From positions 180,781 to 244,780 of the forward strand of contig NZ_SJPM01000004.1 of assembly GCF_007859915.1 (NCBI RefSeq): DNA of 64,000 bases, in the 5' to 3' direction. How positions within the stretch are numbered: the stretch's first letter is position 1; every line of letters starts with the position of its first letter. A program made the translations under genes and the position numbers. This DNA is from Neorhodopirellula pilleata. Its GTDB lineage: Bacteria > Planctomycetota > Planctomycetia > Pirellulales > Pirellulaceae. Under the pieces are notes generated by a model that searched no databases, was not told where the DNA came from, and was given only the letters and a program-made list of their open reading frames with translations. This document shows positions 42,696-51,819 of this stretch, piece after piece.

Positions 42696-44975
42696 TCAGT
42701 CTTGATGCCGAGTCGCGCGCCCGTCAGGCTTTTGCAAACCTCGCTGATCGTATAGACGTTTTAATGCAGCAGTGATCGAACTGCGTGACGTGCCAATCTC
42801 ACTGGCGATGTCCTTCTCCAGAACGCCTGCGTCGTGCATTTCCTCGATTCTTCGCTCGACCTCCACGTTACCTTTGATTTTCACCGTCGACGCTCGGCGG
42901 TGTTTGGTGGTCGACTCATCGTGATCGCACTGAGCGTAATCCAACGCTTGCAGAATCGTCGGACGCGATTTACCAAACTCTTTTGCCAAGGCATTGCAGG
43001 ACGGCTTTTTGCCAGTTTTAGATTGCAATTCGAGGTAACGTTTAAGGACAGCAGAAGCATTGTCCTTGGACCAGCAAGACTTTTCGGGAATGAGAAACCT
43101 GTCAGTCCAAAACCAGTCATCCGGCATCCCTGCAAAGCGATCGGGATTGGTGACGTGTTCGGCAATCTCGCGAAGATGCGAGTCCTCGTTGCCGGAAGCT
43201 AAGTCTTCGGTGGCAATCCTGACCCTGCGCCTCGGCTGCGTGCAATGGCGATCTTTGGGGGAAGTGATCGCTTCGCGCTCGGCCTCGTTTTCGCCGCACC
43301 AATGCATGGATTCTGGGCACGAACCCAACTTGCAAGTTCGCATGACGATCTGACCGTCATCCGACACGACAATACTTTCGATATGCATCGAGAGCATCAG
43401 ATTGCAAAGCGTTGGACAATCCTTGGACAGTACGTCGGACAGGCGGTTCAAACGCGACGTGACCTCGCTGGGATTCACGATCTCTGAGACTTGTCGAAAT
43501 TCCGAATCCTGACGATTTAGCAACGACTGGATCTCGGCGATCCTGTCCAACGCGGATGCGTAGTCGGATTCGATCTTTTGCCGAAGCCGAGCCGCGAGCC
43601 CCGAGTTCGCTAACGATACCGACCAACCAACTGTCTGCTCTTCAAGTTGGCTCATCTCTCGAGCTAACGCGGGACGCGAAACATCCCGCTCGGAATGCGT
43701 TCGTGCTAGCTCCGACTTCACCAGATCGACGATCTCCGTCATCCAAGGTGGCTCGCCTTCATTGGAATCTACTGGAAACAAACGCTCGCGGAGCTTCTCG
43801 ATCACGGTTTCTCGAAGCCAATCCTCTTTCACGTGAGCCTTGTTGGTACAGAGACCCGTGTAGGACTTTGCACAAATGTATGACACGTAGCGGCGTTCTT
43901 CACCAGCGGCTGTAACATAAGCACTCGATCCATTAGGAACCATCGAAGCACCGCATGTGCCGCAGCGAACCAAACCGGTCAACATGTAGTTGTACGTCAT
44001 GCCAACCTGGCGGCGAGTACCCGCCTCCGTTATGCTGCGATTGGTGCGACGTGCCTCGCGAAACTGTCCAACCTGGTCAAAGATTGCCTTCTCGATGATC
44101 GGTTCGCAGAAGTTTGGAACCCGCATCACTTCATCGTCCGGATTCCGTTCGAGAATTCGCATGTCGTCAACGATGTCAGTCGAGTATTCCGCCCAGACCA
44201 GTTCGCCGGTATAGATCGGGCTGCAAAGCCAGCGTCCAACAGTGTCGGCGTGAAAAGGTTTGAACTCGTCCGAGATGTCCGCACGTTCGTTCAGCCACAT
44301 TGCAAGCGCGCCTTGTCCCATTGATGGGTTGCGCACCGACTTCATGAAAACAGATCGTGCGATCGCTGCAGTAACCTCATGGTGGATCAGATGGCTGTGC
44401 CTGACGAGACGATCGCCACGCGGTTCAGTCCTTACGACGTGGAGCGAAAATCCAAATGGTGCCTTCGATCCTGGCCAGAACCCCAAACGAATTTTGTCCC
44501 TCTTGCCTCGAATAACGTTGTGTCGCTTCACGCGACTATCGGCCCGCGCACGAAAGTTCTCCAGCAGCGCTGCGGCTTCGCCATTCTGAGTATTGGGATC
44601 AGCAAAATCTTGATCCGCACAAAGCACGCTGATTCCGTATTTGCGAAACAGTCGCCGCCGCAGCTCGTCAAGATCCTCGTTTCTGCCGAACCTCTCAATA
44701 GTGTCCACAAGGATATACCTTGCCGGGATGATACCGCTCTTCACGTCAGCAAGCATTCGGTTGAAGTCCGGCCGATTGCGAAGCATTCGACCAGTCTTTG
44801 CCTCGTCTCGATAGGTTTGGTTGGTAACCCATGGAAGGTTGCTTCGTTGCAAGCGTTCGTCGATCACGTCGTTCTGTTGATCTGGGCTCCGCTTGTTCTG
44901 CTGGTCCCCGCTCATTCGCAGGTACCTCACAACATCCCAAGGTTTGCTCCGATCATCGGGGCGATAATTAGCCAT
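42696..44975 (-). CDS. Large serine recombinase 1
   Basis: A 759-residue site-specific recombinase. The N-terminal resolvase domain has the catalytic Ser in VVRYLRMSGDQQ (near residue 20) and the DTIERFGRNEDLDELRRR segment. The recombinase domain and a Cys4 zinc ribbon (CGTCGASM ... CAKSYTGLC) follow, and the C-terminus carries a long extension with helix-turn-helix-like repeats (KEFGKSRPTILQALDYAQ and SEIGTSRSSITAALKRL). ATG 44975 has AAGGAG upstream. Unlike most phage integrases it has a two-HTH tail. It overlaps the stop of the 81-residue gene and probably moves this island or a nested element. Confidence 0.9.
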   Translation of the reverse strand: MANYRPDDRSKPWDVVRYLRMSGDQQNKRSPDQQNDVIDERLQRSNLPWVTNQTYRDEAKTGRMLRNRPDFNRMLADVKSGIIPARYILVDTIERFGRNEDLDELRRRLFRKYGISVLCADQDFADPNTQNGEAAALLENFRARADSRVKRHNVIRGKRDKIRLGFWPGSKAPFGFSLHVVRTEPRGDRLVRHSHLIHHEVTAAIARSVFMKSVRNPSMGQGALAMWLNERADISDEFKPFHADTVGRWLCSPIYTGELVWAEYSTDIVDDMRILERNPDDEVMRVPNFCEPIIEKAIFDQVGQFREARRTNRSITEAGTRRQVGMTYNYMLTGLVRCGTCGASMVPNGSSAYVTAAGEERRYVSYICAKSYTGLCTNKAHVKEDWLRETVIEKLRERLFPVDSNEGEPPWMTEIVDLVKSELARTHSERDVSRPALAREMSQLEEQTVGWSVSLANSGLAARLRQKIESDYASALDRIAEIQSLLNRQDSEFRQVSEIVNPSEVTSRLNRLSDVLSKDCPTLCNLMLSMHIESIVVSDDGQIVMRTCKLGSCPESMHWCGENEAEREAITSPKDRHCTQPRRRVRIATEDLASGNEDSHLREIAEHVTNPDRFAGMPDDWFWTDRFLIPEKSCWSKDNASAVLKRYLELQSKTGKKPSCNALAKEFGKSRPTILQALDYAQCDHDESTTKHRRASTVKIKGNVEVERRIEEMHDAGVLEKDIASEIGTSRSSITAALKRLYDQRGLQKPDGRATRHQD

Positions 44976-45213
44976 AGTTAGTCTCCTTACTTGACCGCTT
45001 CTCACGGTCGATGTCGCTTGCAATCGCGCAAGCGATGAAATGCACGAGGCGACGATGCCGAGCAACATGCACCAGATCCAGTAGGGGCGAGAGAACGTCG
45101 GGAGGCCAGTCATTCGGGACTGGCGCCTCACCGGTTGCAATCATCTCTGCAAGGTCGGGCAGCCGCTCTTCGGGCAGATTCACCTGTACGATGTTGGGTT
45201 TATCACTGACCAT
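44968..45213 (-). CDS. Small hypothetical protein upstream of recombinase 1
   Basis: An 81-residue protein (start ATG 45213, with AAGGAG upstream) without a recognised domain: an acidic Pro-rich first half (NLPEERLPDLAEM) and a helical, His/Arg-rich middle (DLVHVARHRRLVHFIACA). It overlaps the recombinase start by 8 bases, so the two are coupled; it may be a directionality or accessory factor. That role is inferred from position. Confidence 0.6.
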   Translation of the reverse strand: MVSDKPNIVQVNLPEERLPDLAEMIATGEAPVPNDWPPDVLSPLLDLVHVARHRRLVHFIACAIASDIDREKRSSKETNYG

Positions 45214-45371
45214 GTGTGTCTCCTTAGGGAAGACGCAAACGCCAGCCAACCCGGCAACATGCCGAGTTGACACTAGGCATTTGCGCGCTGGGAAAATTTT
45301 GGTTCTGAAAGATGACCGACATGCGTGTCGGCGATCTTCAAGATGGGGTAAGTTTTCGGATTATTCGGAAA

Positions 45372-46367
45372 CTACCGACACTCACGCTGGGCAGCGTAGT
45401 GGTGTAAAGAAACGAGCCCCGCATGGAGAAAGCGTTCCTGGGCTTCTTTGTTGGTGGGGGACTCAAGAATGTGGCATACAACTCGCTTTCCCGCATTCGT
45501 AGAAAGAAGGTCACCAAATGCCGGATGCAACCCAAGCACAAGACCGTGCAGCAGGTGCTTTGGATGCGGTTCGCAGGGGACTCGCTGTTCCAGATGCCAC
45601 AACGCATGAAACGAGTTGAAGAATGCCTGATCGTTTTGCTCTGCCGCCAAGTGCGGAATCAGCTCGCACCAGAGAGCTGAGTAGCATTGATGAAATGCAG
45701 CCTTACTCTCGAACGAAAGAATGTCGAGGATCTGCTTTTCGTCTTCACATCCACGCCGGCGTCCAAACGACTTGTTCATTCGGTCCCACTGGGAGTGGAC
45801 ACAGGCGATTGATGCACCTAAATCGTCTCGCCAAACCGGGATCGCTTGGTCGAAGAGTTGCGCAGAAAATTCTTCGTAGCGAGCCCATACCTCCTCTTCA
45901 TACTCCGGGAAACCAAGGGCTTGCCGATTCTGCACATCAAACTCATGCAAAGTCATTCGTTGATTCGCACTGAGATTTAGCATTTCGTCCAACGCTTGGC
46001 GGTGCGACCTTTCTGTTCGATCGCGAAGCTTTAGGGAGGCGTCGGGGAAAATACGTTGCGCACCGTTAGATCGGCTTGCGCTCAGTAGCGATGCTAAGAT
46101 ATGGGTTTCGGCGACGGTATGGGCGTCACGGTTACCAGCATTCAGAGCGACGCATCGAAACGCCTGAAGAACTGCCTGGTGATTAGAAGAAGACTGATTT
46201 CGAGTCCCATACAATCCAGGTTTTCGCATCCAGTGCTGCTGCACCATCCGGTTACCCAGTTCAATCTGACGGTGACAGAGCGAAATCGACGCGTCTTCGT
46301 CGATTGCAATCCCCAGCTTCGACAATGTGATTTCGCGGTGTTGGATTCGGCCATAATTTTGCGTCAT
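45372..46367 (-). CDS. Hypothetical protein, 331 residues
   Basis: A cytoplasmic-looking helical protein with no motif I recognise. Notable segments are KSFGRRRGCEDEKQILDIL and several His/Trp-rich stretches near the C-terminus (FNSFHALWHLEQRV). No good ribosome site precedes ATG 46367. It lies between recombinase 1 and the small gene at 46389 and runs the same way. Its role in element biology is unknown. Confidence 0.55.
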   Translation of the reverse strand: MTQNYGRIQHREITLSKLGIAIDEDASISLCHRQIELGNRMVQQHWMRKPGLYGTRNQSSSNHQAVLQAFRCVALNAGNRDAHTVAETHILASLLSASRSNGAQRIFPDASLKLRDRTERSHRQALDEMLNLSANQRMTLHEFDVQNRQALGFPEYEEEVWARYEEFSAQLFDQAIPVWRDDLGASIACVHSQWDRMNKSFGRRRGCEDEKQILDILSFESKAAFHQCYSALWCELIPHLAAEQNDQAFFNSFHALWHLEQRVPCEPHPKHLLHGLVLGLHPAFGDLLSTNAGKRVVCHILESPTNKEAQERFLHAGLVSLHHYAAQRECR

Positions 46368-46388
46368 TGATACACCAGGGCTAATCGC

Positions 46389-46574
46389 CTATGATTGCTT
46401 TGCCTTTCGCCGCTCGATCGCTCGAAACATCAGACGCCCGAATTCACGTAGGCGTTCTGACTCCGAGAGAACCGAGGGATCAGGTCGCGAATCGGTGCGC
46501 CACAGAGGCGGGGCGATCGACTCCCTGGCCTTTGTCTCCTTTTTTTGCGTTGTTTTCAGTGAGATTCCATCCAT
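46389..46574 (-). CDS. Small hypothetical protein, 61 residues
   Basis: A basic, polar protein ending SESERLREFGRLMFRAIERR. It precedes the 331-residue gene by 21 bases. ATG 46574 has only a weak ribosome site; a GTG at 46628 is an alternative. It may be real because the two genes are closely spaced, but evidence is thin. Confidence 0.4.
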   Translation of the reverse strand: MDGISLKTTQKKETKARESIAPPLWRTDSRPDPSVLSESERLREFGRLMFRAIERRKAKQS

Positions 46575-46717
46575 GTCGGTCCGTCCCGTTTGCCAGTGAA
46601 GCTTTTGAACGGGGTAGACATTGCGCACTGGGTGAGCGTCGATTTTTTGATGAAAAGTTTTGATTGGGCATTGGTTCCTTACTTGCGGAAGTTCGTGATA
46701 GATAAAGTTCCCTCAAG

Positions 46718-46747
46718 TAATATGCCGCGTTTTTGCCCTTAATTTAG
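46718..46747 (+). promoter_or_regulatory. Repeat motif copy D (ATGCC-N14-AATTTAG)
   Basis: Fourth copy: CCTCAAGTAATATGCC, core GCGTTTTTGCCCTT, then AATTTAG. It ends 13 bases before the GTG start of the 445-residue gene, so its distal end overlaps or adjoins the ribosome site (AGGAG). This is the copy best placed to control translation or transcription. Confidence 0.6.
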
Positions 46748-46760
46748 GAGTGAAACCATT

Positions 46761-48098
46761 GTGAAAGATGAGCATTGCTCTGCGATAAGAGACACCGAAA
46801 TTCGCGTCGTGACCGACAGGTACCCGTCGGAAACACGCGACTTCGTCATTTGCAAGCAAATCCCAAATGGGGTTCAGCAGCTCAACCCCATTGAGCTACT
46901 CGGCACCGACATGGCAGTCCGTCTCCTGAAATTCACGGCGAGAACGGGAGACGAAGATATCGCGAGACAGAACACGCTTTCTCGGTTGCTGACTCAGTGC
47001 CTTGAGTATCAAGGCAACCGACGACACCTAATCTGCGAACCGTGGACCGAAGACGATCTTCGCGGCGACACGATGTTCGAGAACAATCGGACGGAGTTCG
47101 CACGTGACTGTGGAGTAGAGCAGGCTCATCGTTTCCAGGTCGTAATGTCTGGTGAACAAGATTCAGAACTCCCATCAGAAGAGCTTTACTGGGGCTCGTT
47201 CACGACGCTTCCCCAAGTTGAAGATACCTTTACGGATGCTAGTCTTCAGAGCTTTGCAGACCAGTTGCAGCAAATGATGATGGGCAATGGCGACTCGCCC
47301 GTGACCCTTGATGTCATGCAGATGCGAAGGAACGTCAAAACTGCGTGGGACAACCAGTTCAAAGAATTCGATCTCGACGTGGCAATTAGAGACCGGCGTC
47401 ATCTATTCAAGCGGCTGATGTCAGTCTCGATTCGTCAGACATCGAACTTGACACAACGAATCGCGTTTGCATTCGTTCTGAAGAACCTTGGCTCAACCGC
47501 GTTGCAGCGAGATCGATCGACCTTCAGCGAACGTGAGCAAAAATTGTTCGATCTGAGATACGGGAATTGTGAGGCTCTTGGGAGAATTAATATTGGCTTC
47601 CTATATGAGTACGGAGAGCTTCACGCTGAGCTGATCAATCAATTTGCCAACAGCCTCATCTCCGACAAACCAGAGGTTGCATGGCAGCAAGCGGAAACCA
47701 ATCTTCGGCGTCACGTGCAACTGCTTGGCGAACTGCGTGATTTGCGACGGTTCGTACGAGCGGACCAGCGCAAGTCAACGCGTGATCGGGGAACTCGCAA
47801 ACTGCCTCGACCGAGAATCGACGCGGGAAGTGGCGAAGAGGCAGACGCAAGGGCCGCAGCGCCAGACGATAAGCTACTCGAAATCGAAATGTTGAATGAG
47901 CTGAAGCGAGTTGTCAATCGTTTGAAACCGAGAGACCGGAAGCGTGCGCAAGCGTTGATCGACTCAGGAGGAGACCGCGGGCTGGCGGCTGAATCTCTTG
48001 GGCTTACGCGAAGAAGTTTCAACGATCAGTTCCGACAAACGGTGCGACCAAACTTAAAAAAAGAAATACGAAAATTAAAACGTGAAGAAAAACAATAA
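46761..48098 (+). CDS. Protein with a sigma-70 region 4-like C-terminal helix-turn-helix
   Basis: A 445-residue protein starting GTG. The last 60 residues (KRVVNRLKPRDRKRAQALID ... GLAAESLGLTRRSFNDQFRQ) resemble sigma-factor region 4 or a related HTH; the first 380 residues have no domain I recognise. A long acidic/basic linker (about residues 340-380) separates them. It stands directly upstream of serine recombinase 2 with four bases between stop and start, so the two are likely cotranscribed. A transcription or recombination-directionality role is inferred. Confidence 0.6.
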   Translation: MKDEHCSAIRDTEIRVVTDRYPSETRDFVICKQIPNGVQQLNPIELLGTDMAVRLLKFTARTGDEDIARQNTLSRLLTQCLEYQGNRRHLICEPWTEDDLRGDTMFENNRTEFARDCGVEQAHRFQVVMSGEQDSELPSEELYWGSFTTLPQVEDTFTDASLQSFADQLQQMMMGNGDSPVTLDVMQMRRNVKTAWDNQFKEFDLDVAIRDRRHLFKRLMSVSIRQTSNLTQRIAFAFVLKNLGSTALQRDRSTFSEREQKLFDLRYGNCEALGRINIGFLYEYGELHAELINQFANSLISDKPEVAWQQAETNLRRHVQLLGELRDLRRFVRADQRKSTRDRGTRKLPRPRIDAGSGEEADARAAAPDDKLLEIEMLNELKRVVNRLKPRDRKRAQALIDSGGDRGLAAESLGLTRRSFNDQFRQTVRPNLKKEIRKLKREEKQ

Positions 48099-48102
48099 CC
48101 AC

Positions 48103-49740
48103 ATGGCGAAAAAAATTTCTACTCCAAAAACTCGCAAGAAATTGGCGGCGATCTACTGCCGCGTTAGCACCTTCGATCAAAACCGTGGGGACTACAGCAG
48201 CCTTGAGGACCAAGAGCAACGTTTGCGTCGCGCGGCCGAAGAGGACGGCTACGAGGTCTTTCAGGTCTTCAAGGAAGTCGCTAGTTCAGCGAGCCTTGAT
48301 CGAGAAGAGTTGGGGAAGATGCTTGGTAAACTCGATCAGATCGACGCCATCTACGTCACCAAGCTTGACCGACTGTCCCGAAGCATGAGCGACTGGTGCC
48401 GCATCAATGAATTGCTGGATGAACACGACTGTGCGCTCGTCTCAGTTACTCAGAAGATTGACACTACAACAACGATGGGGCGGTTCTTCCGCGACTTGTT
48501 GATGTTGTTTGCTCAATTCGAGCGAGAGATGATCGCTGAACGAACCTACGAGAAAATGGCGGAGCAAGCGAAGAAAGGCCGCTGGAGTGGCGGCCATCCA
48601 ATCCACGGGTATGACGCTGTAGAGAAGAAGCTCATCGTCAACAAAGACCAGGCGAAATTGGTTGACGCAATCTATGACAAGTATCTTGAAGTTGCTTCCA
48701 TATCACGCACTGCTCGCTGGGCGAACGATAACGGCCACAAAACGAAGGGTGTGAGATACAGCAATGGTCGCGAAGTCAAACCACGCAAATTTACTCGTGC
48801 AGACATCCAGCGGATGCTCAGCAACATCACCTACATCGGCAAAGTCCGATTCGACGACATGGAATTCGATGGCGAGCACGAAGGGATCATCGACGAGAAA
48901 AAGTTCATTGAAGTACAGAAACTGATGGAAGCGCGAAAGGAAAAACCTCGGCGTGGCGATCAATCACAGCAAGACACGTTGCTGCTGGGTCTACTCCGCT
49001 GCGGATATTGCGGCTGCGCCTACACCACGAGTTTCGTCAATAAGAAAATGAAGGACGGAAGCACGCAGCGTTATTACTACTACAAATGCACAACCAAATC
49101 CAAAAAAGATGCCGCTGCCTGCTGCGGCGCAGATCTGAAAGCGGACGTCATCGACACCGCAGTCGTCCAGTACATCAAGGAACTCGCCAAAAAGCCTGAG
49201 CATCTCACTGCGGTGATTGCCGCCGCGACGGAAGCGAACCGGGACGGGGTCAAGTCTCTTGAGTCAGAGCGGACCAAGCTCAGCAAGGATCTTTCCAAGC
49301 TGGAAAAAACTTCTCTGGCCCTCGTCGATCGCCTAGCTGATCCATCGCTACAAGCGATTACCGCCATTATCGACCGGTTGGCGGCGCTGGAAAAAGACCA
49401 ACAGTCGCTCAAATCTCGGATCACCGAGCTGACTTTGCAGATCCGGGATCGCCGCGACGGGGACATTTCAACCGAGGAAGTACGCACAGCGTACGCGGAT
49501 TTCAGTGGGCTATGGGACGAACTGGGCTTCGATGAGCGACAATACGCCCTACGACTGCTCGTCAAACAGATCAACCTCAACTTCGAGAAGAAGGAACAAT
49601 CTGGAGAGATACAAATAGAGGCGTGGGGCCGAAGACCCACGCCTCTGCGTGTTTCCCTGGAAAAAGCACGCAACGGAAAGTTGCGTAACCAGGATGGAAG
49701 GCTCCCCCGGCTGGACTCGAACCAGCGACAAGCGGATTAA
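48103..49740 (+). CDS. Large serine recombinase 2, running into tRNA-Asn
   Basis: A 545-residue recombinase. The resolvase domain has the catalytic Ser in AAIYCRVSTFDQNRGDYSS and the segments KLDRLSRSMSDW and FAQFEREMIAERTYEKM. The recombinase domain, a Cys4 ribbon (CGYCGCAYTT ... CCGADLK) and a coiled coil (about residues 385-455) follow. ATG 48103 fits the family; an upstream GTG would overlap the previous gene. The last 13 codons lie over the 3' end of the tRNA-Asn gene on the other strand, as expected when an integrated element abuts its attachment site. It is the likely integrase of the island. Confidence 0.92.
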   Translation: MAKKISTPKTRKKLAAIYCRVSTFDQNRGDYSSLEDQEQRLRRAAEEDGYEVFQVFKEVASSASLDREELGKMLGKLDQIDAIYVTKLDRLSRSMSDWCRINELLDEHDCALVSVTQKIDTTTTMGRFFRDLLMLFAQFEREMIAERTYEKMAEQAKKGRWSGGHPIHGYDAVEKKLIVNKDQAKLVDAIYDKYLEVASISRTARWANDNGHKTKGVRYSNGREVKPRKFTRADIQRMLSNITYIGKVRFDDMEFDGEHEGIIDEKKFIEVQKLMEARKEKPRRGDQSQQDTLLLGLLRCGYCGCAYTTSFVNKKMKDGSTQRYYYYKCTTKSKKDAAACCGADLKADVIDTAVVQYIKELAKKPEHLTAVIAAATEANRDGVKSLESERTKLSKDLSKLEKTSLALVDRLADPSLQAITAIIDRLAALEKDQQSLKSRITELTLQIRDRRDGDISTEEVRTAYADFSGLWDELGFDERQYALRLLVKQINLNFEKKEQSGEIQIEAWGRRPTPLRVSLEKARNGKLRNQDGRLPRLDSNQRQAD

Positions 49741-49774
49741 CAGTCCGCTGCTCTACCGACTGAGCTACAGGGGA
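49702..49774 (-). tRNA. tRNA-Asn (anticodon GTT)
   Basis: On the minus strand a full cloverleaf: acceptor TCCCCTG pairs with CGGGGGA, followed by G as discriminator. The D-arm is GCTCAGTCGGTAGAGC, the anticodon stem-loop CGGACTGTTAATCCG has GTT, and the T-loop is GTTCGAGTC. CCA is not encoded. Its 3' half overlaps the end of serine recombinase 2. Confidence 0.97.
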
Positions 49775-50400
49775 TTGGGCGTGAAAGCACGAGATGCTTT
49801 CCCTCGGTCGTTGGACCGGATGTTAGCTTTACCATCACCGGACTTCAAGCCGACTTGGTCCACTTCATGGGACATTTTTCCAGGAGTCATCGCTTCTCGC
49901 TGGGGTCGTGCGAATTATCCGGGGAATGATGTTTCAGTCGGTCGTTGATCACCCGAAAACCATGCCATTTTCAAAGCTCCACGATCTTTTTCACCAATCA
50001 AACAATTCGAATGGACCAAACGTGTCACGGCTGGGACAGATACTACTTCTGTCAGACGAACGCAACTCGCTGCGGAGCAGTTCAGTGCCCCCCTCATGGG
50101 TCGGGACAACTCGCGAATCGCGTGCTTGCGTGTCTCAGGTTGAGACGGGCTCTCGTTTTGACAATTTTGTCTCGTTTACTTGACCGTTGATCGACCGATT
50201 TGCCCACTTCGCTCAAACCGAATCTACAGAATCTTGATCGAAAGTTGCCTGATTTCCTGAGAAATCGCAACCCGCCCGAAACTTCAAGAATTTTCGATAG
50301 AAATCGGTGTTTTTGGCTTGGAAAGTGCATCGGTAGTTTGGCGGTTTTGGAAACGTTACCCCTCCCAGTCCATGAACACTGTTACCCGAAGGGATTCATC
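49775..50400. other. Gene-free stretch between tRNA-Asn and csrA
   Basis: This 626-base region has several short frames on both strands, but none has a ribosome site, recognisable domain or family-like composition. The tRNA promoter (minus strand) and the csrA promoter must lie here. I see no other structure. Confidence 0.5.
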
Positions 50401-50649
50401 ATGTTGGTTCTGAGTCGAAAAGAAGGCGAGAAGTTGGTCATTGGCGATAACGTGGTGATCACGATTAATCGCATCGCCGGTAATCGCGTTGCGGTCGGGA
50501 TCGAAGCTCCGCGGGACGTCTCCATCGTCCGAGGAGAACTGAAGCCGCAGGTCAATCAATCGAAGAAAACGGGTTCGTCCGGCTCGCCTTCGGCAGCGGC
50601 ATCGATGCTGCAGTCGGACATCGCTGTGGCAAGTCAATTGGATCGTTAG
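50401..50649 (+). CDS. csrA: Carbon storage regulator CsrA
   Basis: An 82-residue RNA-binding regulator. The start is MLVLSRKEGEKLVIGDNVVI, and VAVGIEAPRDVSIVRGEL is the conserved core that binds GGA motifs in mRNA leaders. The C-terminal tail (about 25 residues, Ser/Ala/Gln-rich) is longer than in E. coli (61 residues). ATG 50401 follows GAAGGGATTCATC. The frame continues upstream without support. It converges on surE with a short gap. CsrA regulates translation of metabolic and surface genes. Confidence 0.95.
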   Translation: MLVLSRKEGEKLVIGDNVVITINRIAGNRVAVGIEAPRDVSIVRGELKPQVNQSKKTGSSGSPSAAASMLQSDIAVASQLDR

Positions 50650-50713
50650 TCTCGTGATTGCTCGAGGCCGATGCTTGGCCTATTCAACGTGCCCGCGAGG
50701 GTTCTACCGTGAA

Positions 50714-51559
50714 TTAACCCATTTGCAGGAATGGGTGAATGCGGCTGAACGTTAAGTTGCCGGCGAAACAAAGGTCAACATCCGATCCGGATTGACGTGA
50801 TCGACCATGAAAATCGGACGTTAGTTGCACTGGCATGCAGTGTTGTTCAGGTGGTTCGAAGGCATCGTCGTTTCCGGTCTCGTTCTGCGTCTGGGCACCC
50901 TCGTTCTGGGGCTGGGCACCGGCTAGCCAAGTAATCGGCACGCTTGGCAGATTTCCGTCGCCGAGACGTCCGATGCGGTGAATCGGTGTCGTGTCGATTG
51001 GGCATTCGATCGTCTTAGGGCGTTCGCTGCCGGCCGGATCGAGTGCGGGCAGGTTCACATTCCAAACGATTGTCGATTGCAAGTCGGACGCGAAGAAATG
51101 ATCGAGGGTCGGAGTGAGCCAGTCAGGTGTGTGGTGCCAAGTTTTAGGGATTTCGGGGCGGCGGTAGTGGGATACCGCCATGGCCGGTTTTCCTAAAATC
51201 GAGGCTTCGCGAGCGGCCGCAAACGTTCCGCTGACTAGTAAATCCATGCCGACATTGGCTCCTGCGTTGATTCCAGAGAAAACGTAATCGACCTGAGGAC
51301 ACAGACACGCGATCGCGACTCGGACGCAATCCACCGGCGTACCATCGACGGCGTACCAGCCAGATTTCACCCGTTTGATGATGAGGTCTCGCGAAGTCGT
51401 CACGCTATGGCTGCATTCGCTGCGGCCTCGGTCTGGCGCGACGACCCAAATCTTTGTCGTCGACCATCCCCTACCGTGAGCATAGCGTCCGATGGTTTCA
51501 ACCATCGCCGAAATACCAGGGGCATCGATGCCGTCATCGTTGGTGATCAAGAACTGCAT
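50714..51559 (-). CDS. surE: 5'/3'-nucleotidase SurE
   Basis: A 281-residue phosphatase that removes phosphate from nucleoside monophosphates. The active site has the DD pair in ITNDDGIDAPG (residues 5-15), a Ser in RSECSHSVT and Asn in SGINAGANVG. The C-terminal half carries a repeat-rich insert (AQPQNEGAQTQNE) not seen in typical SurE. It is divergent from the Wzz-like gene, with 260 bases between. Identity is firm. Confidence 0.95.
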   Translation of the reverse strand: MQFLITNDDGIDAPGISAMVETIGRYAHGRGWSTTKIWVVAPDRGRSECSHSVTTSRDLIIKRVKSGWYAVDGTPVDCVRVAIACLCPQVDYVFSGINAGANVGMDLLVSGTFAAAREASILGKPAMAVSHYRRPEIPKTWHHTPDWLTPTLDHFFASDLQSTIVWNVNLPALDPAGSERPKTIECPIDTTPIHRIGRLGDGNLPSVPITWLAGAQPQNEGAQTQNETGNDDAFEPPEQHCMPVQLTSDFHGRSRQSGSDVDLCFAGNLTFSRIHPFLQMG

Positions 51560-51819
51560 GAATCAAGGGTAATCGAAGCGGCACGAGATCAAGTAAAGGT
51601 TTGCAACCATTCTCTGCGGATAGTGCTGTCGAGTGAAAGGGGACGCACCAACGGTTCAATCGGCATAATCATAAAAACGTGAACGGCGGTTCGAAATGTT
51701 GGTGCTTCGGTAACCACTTCCGTCGCAACCGCGCTCGTTCGCGGTCCTAAGTTTGAGGGACGCGTGGTCTCGTCGAGGAAGACTCGCGACTTTTTCTTTC
51801 CGACAACTTGATCGCCAAC

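Noticed and set aside
49649..49948. Plus-strand frame with SPGWTRTSDKRINSPLLYRL
   Set aside because: This is the conceptual translation of the tRNA-Asn gene from the other strand and is not a protein.
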